Part shown: one piece after another, positions 26,845-36,064 of the stretch
Layout of the letters: every line of letters begins with the position of its first letter
How positions within the stretch are numbered: the stretch's first letter is position 1
NCBI RefSeq assembly: GCF_001858025.1
Contig: NZ_LZQD01000002.1
Span: 824,572 to 888,571 of the forward strand
From: Trichormus sp. NMC-1
Lineage (GTDB): Bacteria; Cyanobacteriota; Cyanobacteriia; Cyanobacteriales; Nostocaceae
DNA: 64,000 nt
Reading direction: 5' to 3'
Notes under the pieces: model-generated
Seen by the model: the letters and a program-made list of their open reading frames with translations, nothing else
The model's database searches: none
Told to the model about the DNA's origin: nothing
Position numbers and translations under genes: made by a program

Positions 26845-27300
26845 ATGATAAATCAATCTTTTGTCAATACTCAAAGTCTCTATGAACAAGATTTTTATTT
26901 ATGGACAAAAGCGATTGTTCAGCATTTAAAAGAAAATAGATTTAATGAAATAGATATACCTAATTTAATTGAAGAAATTGAAAGCATGGGTAGAAGTGAA
27001 AAGCGGGAGTTAAAAAGCCGTTTAATTGTGCTATTGATGCACTTACTAAAATGGCAATATCAACCAGAAAAACGCAGTGAAAGTTGGCGCAGTACGATTA
27101 CTGAACAAAGGATTTGTATTGAAGCATTATTAGAAGATAGTCCTAGTTTGCAACCTTTACTTACAGAAGTATTTGCAGATTGTTATGATAAAGCTCGTCT
27201 GAAATTATCTGAAGAAACAGGGATTAAGTTGAATTTCTTTCCAAAAGAATCTCCTTTTACTTTAGATGAGACTTTGAATGATTATTTTTTAAAGAATTAA
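26845..27300 (+). CDS. DUF29 family protein
   Basis: 151 residues: LYEQDFYLWTKAIVQHLKEN, then IPNLIEEIESMGRSEKRELK, LLMHLLKWQYQPEKRSESWR and LSEETGIKLNFFPKESPF. This is the complete DUF29 pattern (YE.DFY.W...., EEIE.MG..E...L.S.L..L..HLLK). Function is unknown; the family is amplified in filamentous cyanobacteria. GGAGG precedes the ATG. It is about 57% identical by eye to the next gene, indicating tandem duplication. Confidence 0.9.
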   Translation: MINQSFVNTQSLYEQDFYLWTKAIVQHLKENRFNEIDIPNLIEEIESMGRSEKRELKSRLIVLLMHLLKWQYQPEKRSESWRSTITEQRICIEALLEDSPSLQPLLTEVFADCYDKARLKLSEETGIKLNFFPKESPFTLDETLNDYFLKN

Positions 27301-27353
27301 GCTATTTTAACAGGTAAATATCAATGAATTTTTACACAGTTCTACTCAGATAA

Positions 27354-27455
27354 AGTTCTATTTACTGGGTGGGGTTATATTTAGAAAATGGTATTGTTGG
27401 ACAGGGAGATACTCCAGACTTAATTCCAATAGGTCAATCTTTTGAAGTTGCATGA
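27354..27455 (+). pseudogene. C-terminal remnant of an unidentified gene
   Basis: After an in-frame stop, 33 codons read SSIYWVGLYLENGIVGQGD then TPDLIPIGQSFEVA and a stop. The sequence looks like a genuine folded C-terminus, but there is no start or upstream part. I cannot name the family. It lies between the two DUF29 genes. Confidence 0.3.
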
Positions 27456-27523
27456 TAAACAACTTAACATGGAATTTTTAAAGATATAATATTGGTAAGC
27501 AACCAGAGGAGGTTAAAAAATAT

Positions 27524-27985
27524 ATGACAGCACCTCAACTAGCACTAACCACAAACTCTAATCTTTACGAACAAGATTTTTACTTGTGGATAGAAACAAC
27601 AGCCAAGCAATTAAAAGCAGGTAAATTTGCAGAAATTGATTTAGAAAATCTGATTGAAGAAATCGAAAGCATGGGAAGAAGCGAAAAAAGGGCATTAGAA
27701 AGTAATTTAGTAGTGCTTTTAATGCACCTGTTAAAATATAAATATCAGCCAGAAAAACGCTCTAAAAGTTGGCTTTCGACTATCTTTGAACATCGTCGTA
27801 GATTAAATAAACATTTCCAAGATAGTCCTAGTCTAAAAAAATATTTTTTAGAAACATTTGCAGAGTGTTATCAAGACGCACGTCAGCAAGCATCTATAGA
27901 AACTGGTTTAGAGTTAGATATTTTTCCCTTAGAATCTCCTTTTAATACCGATGAATGTTTAAATCAAGACCTTTTACCTGATTAA
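27524..27985 (+). CDS. DUF29 family protein (second copy)
   Basis: 153 residues with the same DUF29 landmarks as its neighbour: LYEQDFYLWIETTAKQLKAG, ENLIEEIESMGRSEKRALES, LLMHLLKYKYQPEKRSKSWL, ETGLELDIFPLESPFNTDEC. AGAGGAGG lies about 12 bases upstream of the ATG. No toxin or partner gene is evident. Function unknown. Confidence 0.9.
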   Translation: MTAPQLALTTNSNLYEQDFYLWIETTAKQLKAGKFAEIDLENLIEEIESMGRSEKRALESNLVVLLMHLLKYKYQPEKRSKSWLSTIFEHRRRLNKHFQDSPSLKKYFLETFAECYQDARQQASIETGLELDIFPLESPFNTDECLNQDLLPD

Positions 27986-28020
27986 TTAAATTCCTAATTC
28001 TTATCCTCGTCATTTTCCTG

Positions 28021-28737
28021 TTAAGAACTCATCACACCTACACCATCTCTAACCAGATGACCATCTTCCATATAAACAATGCGGTCGGCTATATCTAAAA
28101 TCCGATTATCATGGGTAACAAGTAGAATTGTACAACCATGCTCTTTCGCTAATTTCTGCATTAATTCTACCACATCCCGTCCCGATTGCTTATCCAGTGC
28201 GGCTGTGGGTTCATCTGCTAGGACAATTTTCGGTTGACTTACTAATGCACGAGCAATAGCCACTCTTTGTTTTTGTCCTCCTGATAAACTATCTGGATAG
28301 TAATTAATTCGATTTCCTAATCCTACTTCTTCTAACATTGCTTTTGAGCGATTGAGCATTTCTTGAGTTGAGATTTTCGGATGTATTTCTAAACCCATTC
28401 TCACGTTTTGAATTGCAGTTAAGCTACTGTGTAAATTATGAGCTTGGAAGATATAACCGTTATTTCGTCGCGCTTGGGTGAGTTGTTTAGCATTAGCGTT
28501 ACACAGTTCATTTCCTAATATTCGCAAACTTCCAGATTGAGCAGAACGTAAACCACCAACTAAAGTTAATAATGTGGTTTTTCCTGAGCCTGATGGTCCT
28601 GTCATGATGACAATTTCACTAGCATTGATGGTGAGGTTGATATTAAATAAAACTTGTTTTTTGAGTTGTCCAGTTCCGAAGTAATGATCAAGATTTTGGA
28701 CATCAATTACTGGTTGTAAAAAGTTAATCTGTTGCAT
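28021..28737 (-). CDS. devA: DevA-type ABC transporter ATPase
   Basis: 238 residues of the DevA/LolD/MacB ATPase group: Walker A IVIMTGPSGSGKTTLL, signature [16 protein letters not shown], Walker B PKIVLADEPTAALD, H-loop LLVTHDNRI. It energises the membrane complex with the DevC-like permease encoded just upstream. In Nostoc, DevBCA with TolC exports heterocyst glycolipids, but these genomes hold several paralogous sets, so the cargo here is open. A 132-base spacer separates it from devC and contains a dispersed repeat (28763-28789) and three ACTCCTG heptamers. Confidence 0.85.
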   Translation of the reverse strand: MQQINFLQPVIDVQNLDHYFGTGQLKKQVLFNINLTINASEIVIMTGPSGSGKTTLLTLVGGLRSAQSGSLRILGNELCNANAKQLTQARRNNGYIFQAHNLHSSLTAIQNVRMGLEIHPKISTQEMLNRSKAMLEEVGLGNRINYYPDSLSGGQKQRVAIARALVSQPKIVLADEPTAALDKQSGRDVVELMQKLAKEHGCTILLVTHDNRILDIADRIVYMEDGHLVRDGVGVMSS

Positions 28738-28869
28738 AGTTGAGGATGTTTAAGAGGTTTTTCACGCAGAGACGCAGAGGCACAGAGAGTAATTTTTGAG
28801 ATGTTGATTCTGCTGATTCTTTAATACTAAAAATTCTGACTCCTGACTCCTGACTCCTTACTTCTTTCT

Positions 28870-30051
28870 TTAAAACATATCCGCAGGATCGGCTGATTGT
28901 AGTTTGCTAGTTGCTATTGTTCCGGATATTGCACACATGATGATTGTTAGTATTAGGACTATTAAGGCTCTGGTTAAGGTCATATATATAGGTAAATTAG
29001 TGGCGTTTCTGGCTAGTTGATAAATTCCTAAAGGTACTATAAATCCGGGAATGAAACCTAATGCTGCTAAAATTATTGCTTCTTCAAAAATTACGCCTAA
29101 TAAATATGAGTTTTGATATCCCATTGCTTTAAATGTGGCGTATTCTTTAAGATGGGAATTTACGTCTGTGGAAAGAACTTGATAAACAATAATTACACCT
29201 ACAATAAATCCCATTGCTACGCCTATAGTGAAAATAAACCCGATGGGGCTTTCTTTTTTCCAAAAATCTTCTTCAAATTTGATAAATTCTGCACGAGTGA
29301 AAACTTTTACGTCTTCATTGTTTTTCAGGTGTAATTTTAATGCTGCTGCTACCTGTTCTGGTTCATATCCGGGTTGAATGGCAATTAAACCAAGATTAAT
29401 ACTTCCTACTTGTCTTCTAGGAAAGACGCGTAAAAAGTTTTCGTCACTAGAAATTATCGTCCCATCTGCACCAAAGGATGCTCCTAATTTAAATAATCCA
29501 CTAATATTAATTGTCCGTTTTTCTATTTCTGTGCTGACAGTTTTACCTGCGTCTATTTGACTAAAAACTTGATCGTAATCTCCTCTGGCACCACGATCAA
29601 AAAGAAAGTTATCGGGTAATTTAATTTTATCTAATTGTGCGTTGACTTCTGGTATATTTAATGCAGGTTGCTCAGGATTAAAGGCTATTGCTTGTACTGT
29701 GGTTTTGCGGCGTGTTTGGGGATTTTTCCAGGTGACTAATCCGATATACATGGCTTCAGCCGATTTTACACCTTGGACATCAGTAGCTTGAAACAGCCTC
29801 CTCCGTGAAAAGGTGGACATATTTTGCATATTCCGGCTTTGGGGACTTATGAGAACGATGTCTGCAAGAACAGCGCGGTTTAAGGTGGTATTGCTGTCAT
29901 ACAAGGCGTTCTGAAAGCCAAGCTGCATAAAAATTAGCACATCTGCAAAAGCAATCCCTGATATAGCAACTAACAAGCGGCTTCTACTATGGCTGAGTTG
30001 CAACCATCCTAGAGGTGTGCGTCGTTGGAGTTTTTGAATAAATCCTATCAT
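28870..30051 (-). CDS. devC: DevC-type ABC permease
   Basis: 393 residues with the MacB/DevC layout: an N-terminal helix (LLVAISGIAFADVLIFMQLG, about 26-45), a large periplasmic domain (50-265), then three C-terminal helices (IGFIFTIGVAMGFIVGVIIV, EEAIILAALGFIPGFIVPLG, LIVLILTIIMCAISGTIATS), ending SADPADMF. ADPA.MF is a typical end of DevC proteins. Its ATG overlaps the devB stop by 4 bases, so both are translationally coupled. Confidence 0.88.
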   Translation of the reverse strand: MIGFIQKLQRRTPLGWLQLSHSRSRLLVAISGIAFADVLIFMQLGFQNALYDSNTTLNRAVLADIVLISPQSRNMQNMSTFSRRRLFQATDVQGVKSAEAMYIGLVTWKNPQTRRKTTVQAIAFNPEQPALNIPEVNAQLDKIKLPDNFLFDRGARGDYDQVFSQIDAGKTVSTEIEKRTINISGLFKLGASFGADGTIISSDENFLRVFPRRQVGSINLGLIAIQPGYEPEQVAAALKLHLKNNEDVKVFTRAEFIKFEEDFWKKESPIGFIFTIGVAMGFIVGVIIVYQVLSTDVNSHLKEYATFKAMGYQNSYLLGVIFEEAIILAALGFIPGFIVPLGIYQLARNATNLPIYMTLTRALIVLILTIIMCAISGTIATSKLQSADPADMF

Positions 30052-31352
30052 AGTGAAATTACTGCCTTAACTTGCAAATTTGTAAATTTTGCTGCTTTCT
30101 TGCTTGAGGCTTCATCTAGCTGTACATAAACTTCAACAACTCTAGAATCAATATTTTCACTAGGGTCAGAATTAATCACATTTTGCCGCTGTACTTTCCA
30201 ACCAACCCTATCTACAGTTCCTTGTAATTCTCCTGCTAGGGAATTGCTAGATATTTTTACCTGTTGTTGGGGTCGGATTTTACTAATATCACTTTGGTAA
30301 ACTTCAACTACTGCATACATCTGATTAATTTCCCCAATTTCTACAATTCCGTCATTAGATACTACTTCCCCTGCACGGGTGTAAATGTCGAAAATTACAC
30401 CATCTTGGGGTGATTTCACATAAACTTGATCTAAATTAGCTTTTGCTTGTTGGGCTGCGGCTTGGCTGCGGTTAATTTCTGCTTTGGCTGCGGCTATGTC
30501 TACCGGACGGATTTCGGCTATTTGGTTTAAGGTGGCTTTAGCAGCAGTGACTTGTTTACTACCAGTGGCATTAATTCGAGTGAGGGCAGTTTTGGCTTCA
30601 CTAATTTGCTTGCGTCCAGTGCTATCAATGCGGTTGAGGTTTACTCTAGCTTCACTTAACTGTTGGGTGATGGTATCAAAACTGAGACGTTTTGTATCAA
30701 ATAAAGACTGAGAAATTGCCCCATCTTGGTAAAGTTGCTGATAGCGTTGCAGTTCTATTTGAGCATTTTTGAGTTCGGCTTGTAGTCTATTAATTGTTGC
30801 TTGTTGTGCGCTTGTCTCACCTTGCCATTGCGCTTCTAATCTCGCAACTGCTTGTTTCTGTCCGGTTTCATCTCCGAGCTTTTGGGCTTCTATTCTGGCA
30901 ATATCGGCTTTTTGTGCTTCTATTTCGCCTACTTTCGCCCCCGCTTGCACTTTTTCTAAGTTTACCTGGGCAACTTTCACGGCTGCTTGGGCTTCTTGGT
31001 AAGCGGCTTGGAGACGAGGACGATTATCTAAAATGCCTATTACTTGCCCAGCTTTAACTTTATCCCCTTCTTTAACCAAAAGTGTCTCTACTCGGCTACC
31101 TTGACTAGATGTAGGTGCGGAAAGTTTAATTACTTTTCCTTTGGGTTCAATTCTCCCTAATGCTGTCACCGTCTTGATTTGCGGTGTAGTTATTTGGGAA
31201 GCGGGTATTTCAGTGGTTTTGGATTGAAGCTGTAACAATCTATACCCTTTAATTCCTAGAATTGCGATAATTATGGCTGTTGTCAGCAATATCAGTTGAC
31301 GGGAAGTAGGTTTCAAAAATGCGGAATCTTTAGCTGTTACATCACGCACCAT
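30048..31352 (-). CDS. devB: DevB-type membrane fusion protein (HlyD family)
   Basis: 434 residues: cytoplasmic N-terminus, one membrane helix (LILLTTAIIIAILGIKGYRL), a lipoyl half-motif (VETLLVKEGDKVKAGQVIGI), a very long coiled-coil hairpin rich in Ala/Gln (about 125-315), the second half-motif (YVKSPQDGVIFDIYTRAGEV) and a beta-barrel ending LQVKAVISL. It would link DevC to an outer membrane TolC-like pore not encoded here. First gene of the devB-devC-devA unit. The operator-like palindrome at 31391-31418 lies 39 bases before its ATG. Confidence 0.88.
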   Translation of the reverse strand: MVRDVTAKDSAFLKPTSRQLILLTTAIIIAILGIKGYRLLQLQSKTTEIPASQITTPQIKTVTALGRIEPKGKVIKLSAPTSSQGSRVETLLVKEGDKVKAGQVIGILDNRPRLQAAYQEAQAAVKVAQVNLEKVQAGAKVGEIEAQKADIARIEAQKLGDETGQKQAVARLEAQWQGETSAQQATINRLQAELKNAQIELQRYQQLYQDGAISQSLFDTKRLSFDTITQQLSEARVNLNRIDSTGRKQISEAKTALTRINATGSKQVTAAKATLNQIAEIRPVDIAAAKAEINRSQAAAQQAKANLDQVYVKSPQDGVIFDIYTRAGEVVSNDGIVEIGEINQMYAVVEVYQSDISKIRPQQQVKISSNSLAGELQGTVDRVGWKVQRQNVINSDPSENIDSRVVEVYVQLDEASSKKAAKFTNLQVKAVISL

Positions 31353-31390
31353 AAGTTTTCCCCTATGATTTAAGATGGGAAGTAAACTAA

Positions 31391-31418
31391 TTAGTTTAGT
31401 TGTCTGTAACTAAACTAA
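31391..31418. promoter_or_regulatory. operator-like perfect inverted repeat between devB and tetR
   Basis: TTAGTTTAGTT (31391-31401) and AACTAAACTAA (31408-31418) form a perfect 11-bp inverted repeat with a 6-base spacer. It sits between the divergent devB and tetR starts. This is the usual size, symmetry and place for a TetR-family operator, so the adjacent TetR protein is expected to control itself and the exporter. A further AAACTAATTAGTTT overlap begins at 31384. Confidence 0.8.
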
Positions 31419-31477
31419 ACCGTCTATTACAGTCTTGTCAATAGTCACTGCAAAAATAATTAATCTGGGTAGCTGAT

Positions 31478-32383
31478 ATGCGAAAAAAGAACAAAGAAGT
31501 CGAAGAAATTTCTGTAGAGCGATCGCGAGGAGCGCAGTGCCAAAGGCAATCGCTGTTAGTAGAGAAAGTTGATGCTATCTTGGCTGGTGCAATGCAGGAG
31601 TTTTTGACACACGGCTACGCTGCAACCACTATGGATAGAGTGACAGCCGCCGCCGGTGTATCGAAAACAACGGTATACAGCTACTTTCAAGATAAGGAAG
31701 GGTTATTTACTGCACTGATTGAACGATTAGCACAGAAAAAATATTTGGCAGTTTTTAACCCTGAAGATTCCCAATTTCTGGAAGGTGAACCAGAGATTGT
31801 TCTGCGTCGCTTGGCAAATAATATCTTAAATAATATTAATTCTTCACAGGAATTACTGAATCTGGTGAGGCTAATTATTGCCGAATCTGGACGTTTCCCT
31901 CTACTAGCGCAGGTTTTTGTCCGCAATGTAGATAAACCGGGGTTGGACTTGCTGACTCAATATTTTACAGCCCATCCAGAACTACAATTACCTGATCCAG
32001 AGGTAGCTGCACGGATTTTTAAGGGTACATTAATCCATTTCACAATTATTCAGAATATGCTCCATAGTCAAGAGATTTTACCAATGGAGAGCGATCGCTT
32101 GATTGATAATCTAGTTAATTTAATCACCAGTAATAAAATAGATATACATGGTGACAAGTATTCAGGAACAAGGCATAAATCACCCAGACGTAAGCGCACA
32201 ACTGGGGGGAGATTTGAGGCTGATTATGGTGATGAGTCTAAAAAGTTGCGGTCTATTAGGCTTACAGATACCGCTTGGGCTAAGTTGGATGAATTAGCAG
32301 CAGCAAATAATTTGACCCGCAGTGAGATGATTGAAATCTTTGCTCGTCAAGGCTTTGGGGATGGAAAGGAGTTGGGAGGGTAA
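31478..32383 (+). CDS. TetR/AcrR regulator with an added C-terminal ribbon-helix-helix-like segment
   Basis: 301 residues, about 90 more than a normal TetR. Residues 24-75 are the TetR helix-turn-helix (VDAILAGAMQEFLTHGYAAT, AAGVSKTTVYSYFQDKEGLF); 85-215 is the helical ligand/dimer domain (AefR-like, GEPEIVLRRLANNILNN). A basic linker (about 222-245, HKSPRRKRTTGGRF) joins a tail SIRLTDTAWAKLDELAAANN LTRSEMIEIFARQG, which has the strand-helix-helix shape of CopG/RHH DNA-binding domains. Divergent from devBCA with the palindrome at 31391 between. Likely repressor of the exporter; the inducer is unknown. Confidence 0.85.
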   Translation: MRKKNKEVEEISVERSRGAQCQRQSLLVEKVDAILAGAMQEFLTHGYAATTMDRVTAAAGVSKTTVYSYFQDKEGLFTALIERLAQKKYLAVFNPEDSQFLEGEPEIVLRRLANNILNNINSSQELLNLVRLIIAESGRFPLLAQVFVRNVDKPGLDLLTQYFTAHPELQLPDPEVAARIFKGTLIHFTIIQNMLHSQEILPMESDRLIDNLVNLITSNKIDIHGDKYSGTRHKSPRRKRTTGGRFEADYGDESKKLRSIRLTDTAWAKLDELAAANNLTRSEMIEIFARQGFGDGKELGG

Positions 32384-32393
32384 TTTTTGTATA

Positions 32394-32480
32394 TACATGG
32401 ATGTTGCTGGTATACCGAAAGAGGATATTGTTTTATCTTTTCATGATCCTGAAACTCTTTAGTTGACTGAGTGTGCTGTT
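32394..32480 (+). pseudogene. xisI C-terminal remnant
   Basis: One frame reads AGIPKEDIVLSFHDPETL, then TAG, then LTECAV. The intact XisI at 54267 ends GVPKEDIVLAFYDPET RKLTEFAFA, so this is clearly the tail of a relative, broken by a stop and lacking the first two thirds. No xisH piece is visible nearby. It marks an earlier XisHI insertion or deletion event at the edge of the accessory block. Confidence 0.75.
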
Positions 32481-32583
32481 TGTTTAAGGAATAAAGCCTA
32501 CCTATGCGGCTTTCTCAAAATTTTTACATATCTAAGGAAATTTACTATATTCTTTTTAAGAGAGTCTAAATTATACGAAAAAC

Positions 32584-34281
32584 ATGAAAGCTTCCGAAAC
32601 AACACTCCGAAATTTGCTAGAAGGTGGTAAACAGTTTCAAATTCCTCTTTTTCAAAGACCATATTCTTGGGAAGAAAAAAACTGGCAAACTCTTTGGGAC
32701 GATTTAATGAACCTTTACAATGAGGAGGTAAAAGGCTCTTATTTTCTTGGTCCTATAGTCACACAAGCAGAATTAGGCACCGCTGATGGTATTACTCCTT
32801 ATGTTGTAATAGATGGGCAACAGCGACTTACTACTTTCAGTATTCTCTTGGCAGCATTACGTAATCATCTCAAGAAGTCTGATAAACAAATGTCAGAACA
32901 AATATATGACCGTTACTTATTTGACAAATATCAGAAAAATGACGATTGTTTTAAAGTATTGCCAACTCAAGATGATCGTGAAGCCTATAAAAATATACTT
33001 GATCCTAAAACAGTAAAAACCAAAAAGAAAGAATTGCAGTCAGGAAAAATAACCGAGGCTTATGCTTTTTTTGATAAGCGGCTAAAAGAGTCTGTTCCTG
33101 ATCAGGATATTCCAATTGATTTAGCACGTTTAAAAACAATAGTATTAGAACGGTTAATTTTGGTAAATATTACTTCTGATGCTAATGATAATGCCTATCT
33201 CATTTTTGAAAGTTTAAATAATAAAGGAGAGGAACTAACTCAAGTAGACTTAGTTCGTAATTATATATTCATGAGATTAACTCCTGAAGACAGACAAGAA
33301 GTATATGAGAATGAATGGCTGCCTTTTATAGAAAGCTTTAAGCTGAGTTTAGAAAATAAAGGATATGCTTCAGAACTTACTAAAGCATTTTGGTATTATC
33401 TGCGTAAAGATGGTGATGATGTTAATGAAAAGGAAGTTTATAAAGTCATCAAAAAGCGTTTTGATACTTCAGAAAATGGCGTAAAATCTGAGTTACAAAA
33501 ACTTATACAATTTGCCAAATATTACCAATGTTTTAATTTTCCTGATGAAGAACCAGAACCTAAGTTAAGAAATTGCTTTGTTAGATTAAAGCGGCTTGAT
33601 TTTATGACTTGTCATATCTTCTTGCTAAATATTTATTATGAATATGAATCAAACCGCTTATCATTGGCTCAGTTTGAGAAAATTTTGCTTTATCTAGAGT
33701 CTTATTTTGTACGTCGTTTATTCGCAGGAATTCCCACTAATAGTTTAGGGAAAATTTTCAATAATTTGTATGTTGAAGTTAAAAAAGCAAATTCTACTGA
33801 TTTGGTAGATGGCTTATATCAAGTGTTAAGAAATTATGACAAGACTAAAATATGGCCAGACGACGAGGCATTTAGTACTGGAATTCTTAAAACTGGGATA
33901 TATTCTCCTAGTCAGAATGATAGAGCTAAACTTATTTTGGAACTTTTAGAGTCATCTTTTAATAAAGAAAAGGTTAAAACTGATATTTTAACTGTAGAAC
34001 ATATAATGCCTCAAAAATTAACATCAGAATGGCAAAAGATGTTAGGAGAAAATTCTGCTTCCGTTCATAAATATCTGTTACATACTTTAGGCAACCTTAC
34101 GTTAACAGGCAATAACTCTGAAATGGGTAACAAACCCTTTTCCTTTAAATTGGAATATTTCAAGAAGAGTAATTTTTCCTTGAATAGAGAGTTAGCAAAA
34201 ATAGATGATTGGGATGAAAAAGCAATCAAAAACCGTGCAGAATACTTGGCTGATATAGCTATTAAAGTTTGGACTAGATAA
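32584..34281 (+). CDS. DUF262/DUF1524 (GmrSD-like) protein, predicted type IV restriction enzyme
   Basis: 565 residues, single-chain GmrSD type. N-terminal DUF262 (ParB/Srx-like nucleotidase): FQIPLFQRPYSWEEKNWQTLW (19-39), then VVIDGQQRLTTFSILL with DGQQR at 77-81. A helical middle follows, and a C-terminal DUF1524 HNH-type nuclease: LTVEHIMPQKL with His473, then LLHTLGNLTLTGNNSEMGNK. Characterised GmrSD and related proteins (BrxU, SspE-like) cut modified phage DNA driven by NTP hydrolysis. All key motifs are present, so it should be functional. Lower GC than the neighbours and remnants on both sides suggest acquisition. Confidence 0.88.
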   Translation: MKASETTLRNLLEGGKQFQIPLFQRPYSWEEKNWQTLWDDLMNLYNEEVKGSYFLGPIVTQAELGTADGITPYVVIDGQQRLTTFSILLAALRNHLKKSDKQMSEQIYDRYLFDKYQKNDDCFKVLPTQDDREAYKNILDPKTVKTKKKELQSGKITEAYAFFDKRLKESVPDQDIPIDLARLKTIVLERLILVNITSDANDNAYLIFESLNNKGEELTQVDLVRNYIFMRLTPEDRQEVYENEWLPFIESFKLSLENKGYASELTKAFWYYLRKDGDDVNEKEVYKVIKKRFDTSENGVKSELQKLIQFAKYYQCFNFPDEEPEPKLRNCFVRLKRLDFMTCHIFLLNIYYEYESNRLSLAQFEKILLYLESYFVRRLFAGIPTNSLGKIFNNLYVEVKKANSTDLVDGLYQVLRNYDKTKIWPDDEAFSTGILKTGIYSPSQNDRAKLILELLESSFNKEKVKTDILTVEHIMPQKLTSEWQKMLGENSASVHKYLLHTLGNLTLTGNNSEMGNKPFSFKLEYFKKSNFSLNRELAKIDDWDEKAIKNRAEYLADIAIKVWTR

Positions 34282-34433
34282 TGAGAGTGAGTATTGCCAC
34301 ATCACACACTGGCTGAACCCAACCCCCTTTTCTACAAAGGAAAGGGGAGAGGCCAAGATTGCTCTACCAATTGCTATAATTATACAAATAGCCTAAATAC
34401 CTGCTTTATCAGCATTATAAGGAATAAATAAAT

Positions 34434-34769
34434 ATGTCTCAACCAAATTTAATTAATAAACCTGAAGTCAGTAACACTGCTGAAGAAAACTATCTAACAG
34501 ACATTCTACGCGAAATTCAAGCCACACCTAAAGAATACTGGCCGAACTTACTACAAATAATGCGAGTATTTAGAGAAAGCGTAACTTTTAAAACCGAATT
34601 ATTAAACCATAATCAACAAGAAAGAGATGCACAACAGCAACAACTTTTAAATGAACAACATCAAGCACTCAAACAATTAACAAAAGAATGGATAGAAGAA
34701 GGAGAACTACAAGAACAAACAGAAACTTGGGAATATTTGCGTCAAGAAATTGATGAAAATCCCTTTTAA
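34434..34769 (+). CDS. hypothetical helical protein, 111 aa
   Basis: A hydrophilic, Gln/Glu-rich protein: EENYLTDILREIQATPKEYW near residues 18-37, then PNLLQIMRVFRESVTFKTEL, then a coiled-coil-like tail of Gln, Leu and Glu, ending LRQEIDENPF. I have no family name; the small size, position next to an antitoxin remnant, and composition would fit an antitoxin or adaptor. AAGGAATAAAT precedes the ATG. Confidence 0.55.
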   Translation: MSQPNLINKPEVSNTAEENYLTDILREIQATPKEYWPNLLQIMRVFRESVTFKTELLNHNQQERDAQQQQLLNEQHQALKQLTKEWIEEGELQEQTETWEYLRQEIDENPF

Positions 34770-34927
34770 ACTTGCTCTGAATTTTTATGAATAAATTTAT
34801 GATGTCTAGAAGTTAAAGCTTTAACTGTGACTGTCACTTCTATTTCTGTATCTATAATTCATACAGGAACCTCTAAATCTAAAATGCCGTCTAAGCCTAC
34901 ACGAGAATGTAATTTTATGTGTTGCAT
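34766..34927 (-). pseudogene. small antitoxin-like gene with an in-frame stop
   Basis: Read on the minus strand: MQHIKLHSRVGLDGILDLEV then PV, TGA, then IIDTEIEVTVTVKALTSRHH. The layout (beta-strand, GxDGILxLxVP, DxExEVxVxVxP) is that of small cyanobacterial antitoxin-type proteins paired with PIN toxins. A single CGA/TGG-type change to TGA would explain the stop. No toxin gene follows. The rest of the gap to the tRNA shows nothing else. Confidence 0.5.
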
Positions 34928-34971
34928 CTGTGGTAAGCTGAGAAATATTCTTGGTAGTCAAAAACCTTTAG

Positions 34972-35043
<72 letters not shown>

Positions 35044-35395
35044 ACACTAGGACTCATAATATCAGACTTTTGACGTTGGCGCTAGTGTTGCAGTTAAAAA
35101 ACTGGCTACAGCGGGAATATAATTGTGAAAGTGATTTGACTGTTAGCACTTTAAAGCAGTTAATAACCTGACTAATGTAGATTTTCCCTCAGATTTCCCT
35201 CAACTGATTGGTGGAATGAGGGAAAAATGAGGCTAATTGGTACATTTTAATTTCGACTGTCCAAGTTTTTAAGGGGCAAAAATAGCGATTTCCATAATGC
35301 TCGTCCAGTAAGACTTTCAGCCTTAACCGTACTTATTTAACGTTTTTATACGGTGATGCCTATTTTTAGGTGCAATATCTGAGTTAAGAATATTA
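35044..35395. other. intergenic region beside the tRNA, possible gene scrap
   Basis: 352 bases. The frame 35070-35171 reads LQLKNWLQREYNCESDLTV then STLKQLIT and a stop, which looks like part of a helix-turn-helix protein (transposase-like), but it is too short to call. A direct repeat TTTCCCTCA at about 35184 and 35195 and its complement TGAGGG near 35217 are also present. No other signal. Confidence 0.35.
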
Positions 35396-36064
35396 TCATG
35401 GAATTAAGCGATACCCTGCGCCACGAACGGTTTCGATGAGGTTGCTACCCAATTTTTTTCGCAAATATCCAACATAGACATCGACAATATTAGACCCAGG
35501 CTCGTAATCATATCCCCAGACTCTATCAAGCAGTTGCTGACGGCTCAGAACCTGTCCCGGATGACGAAAAAAAGTTTCCGCCAAGATAAACTCACGGAAA
35601 GGTAATTCAATCAACTGATTATTTACCTTTACTTTTCTGGTTCTTAGATCCAACACAATATTATGAGCATTCAGAGTAAATTTTTCTGATGTAGAGATGT
35701 GATTGACAGATCTTAAACGAACACGAATACGGGCAAGTAACTCTTCAAATCTAAAGGGTTTTGTCATGTAATCATCAGCACCAGCTTCTAACCCAGATAC
35801 CTTATCTTGGAGGTCATCACGGGCAGTCAAAATCAGGATGGGTAGAGTTGCACCTTGCCCACGCAGGTCTTTTAAGACCTCAAAGCCATCTTTACCAGGT
35901 AGTCCTAAATCGAGGATCAGAAGTTCAAACATACCACTTAGCCCTAATGACAGTGCCTTTTGGGCATCTGTAGCAACAGTGGTAATAAAACCGTGACTCT
36001 TGAGACCTTTTTCGATAAAGGACGCAATCCGGGGTTCATCTTCTGCAATCAGAATTTGTGACAT
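35396..36064 (-). CDS. OmpR/PhoB-family response regulator
   Basis: 222 residues from the ATG at 36064, chosen because MSQILIAEDEPRIASFIEKG is the normal receiver start. Phospho-acceptor Asp52 in LLILDLGLPGKDGF, Lys in DYMTKPFRFEEL; C-terminal winged helix ending IVDVYVGYLRKKLGSNLIET VRGAGYRLIP. Its start overlaps the kinase gene's 3' end by 29 bases, so the two are one cistron pair. Targets are unknown; the divergent-side neighbour is a secreted beta-solenoid protein. Confidence 0.92.
   Translation of the reverse strand: MSQILIAEDEPRIASFIEKGLKSHGFITTVATDAQKALSLGLSGMFELLILDLGLPGKDGFEVLKDLRGQGATLPILILTARDDLQDKVSGLEAGADDYMTKPFRFEELLARIRVRLRSVNHISTSEKFTLNAHNIVLDLRTRKVKVNNQLIELPFREFILAETFFRHPGQVLSRQQLLDRVWGYDYEPGSNIVDVYVGYLRKKLGSNLIETVRGAGYRLIP

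Noticed and set aside
28021-31352. The true heterocyst glycolipid exporter
   Set aside because: The family is right, but no heterocyst glycolipid synthesis gene or TolC is adjacent and these genomes have several DevBCA sets, so the cargo is left open.
35070-35171. Transposase or integrase fragment beside tRNA-Lys
   Set aside because: Only 33 codons look protein-like (LQLKNWLQREYN) and no family match is sure. No repeat of the tRNA 3' end was found to suggest an attachment site.
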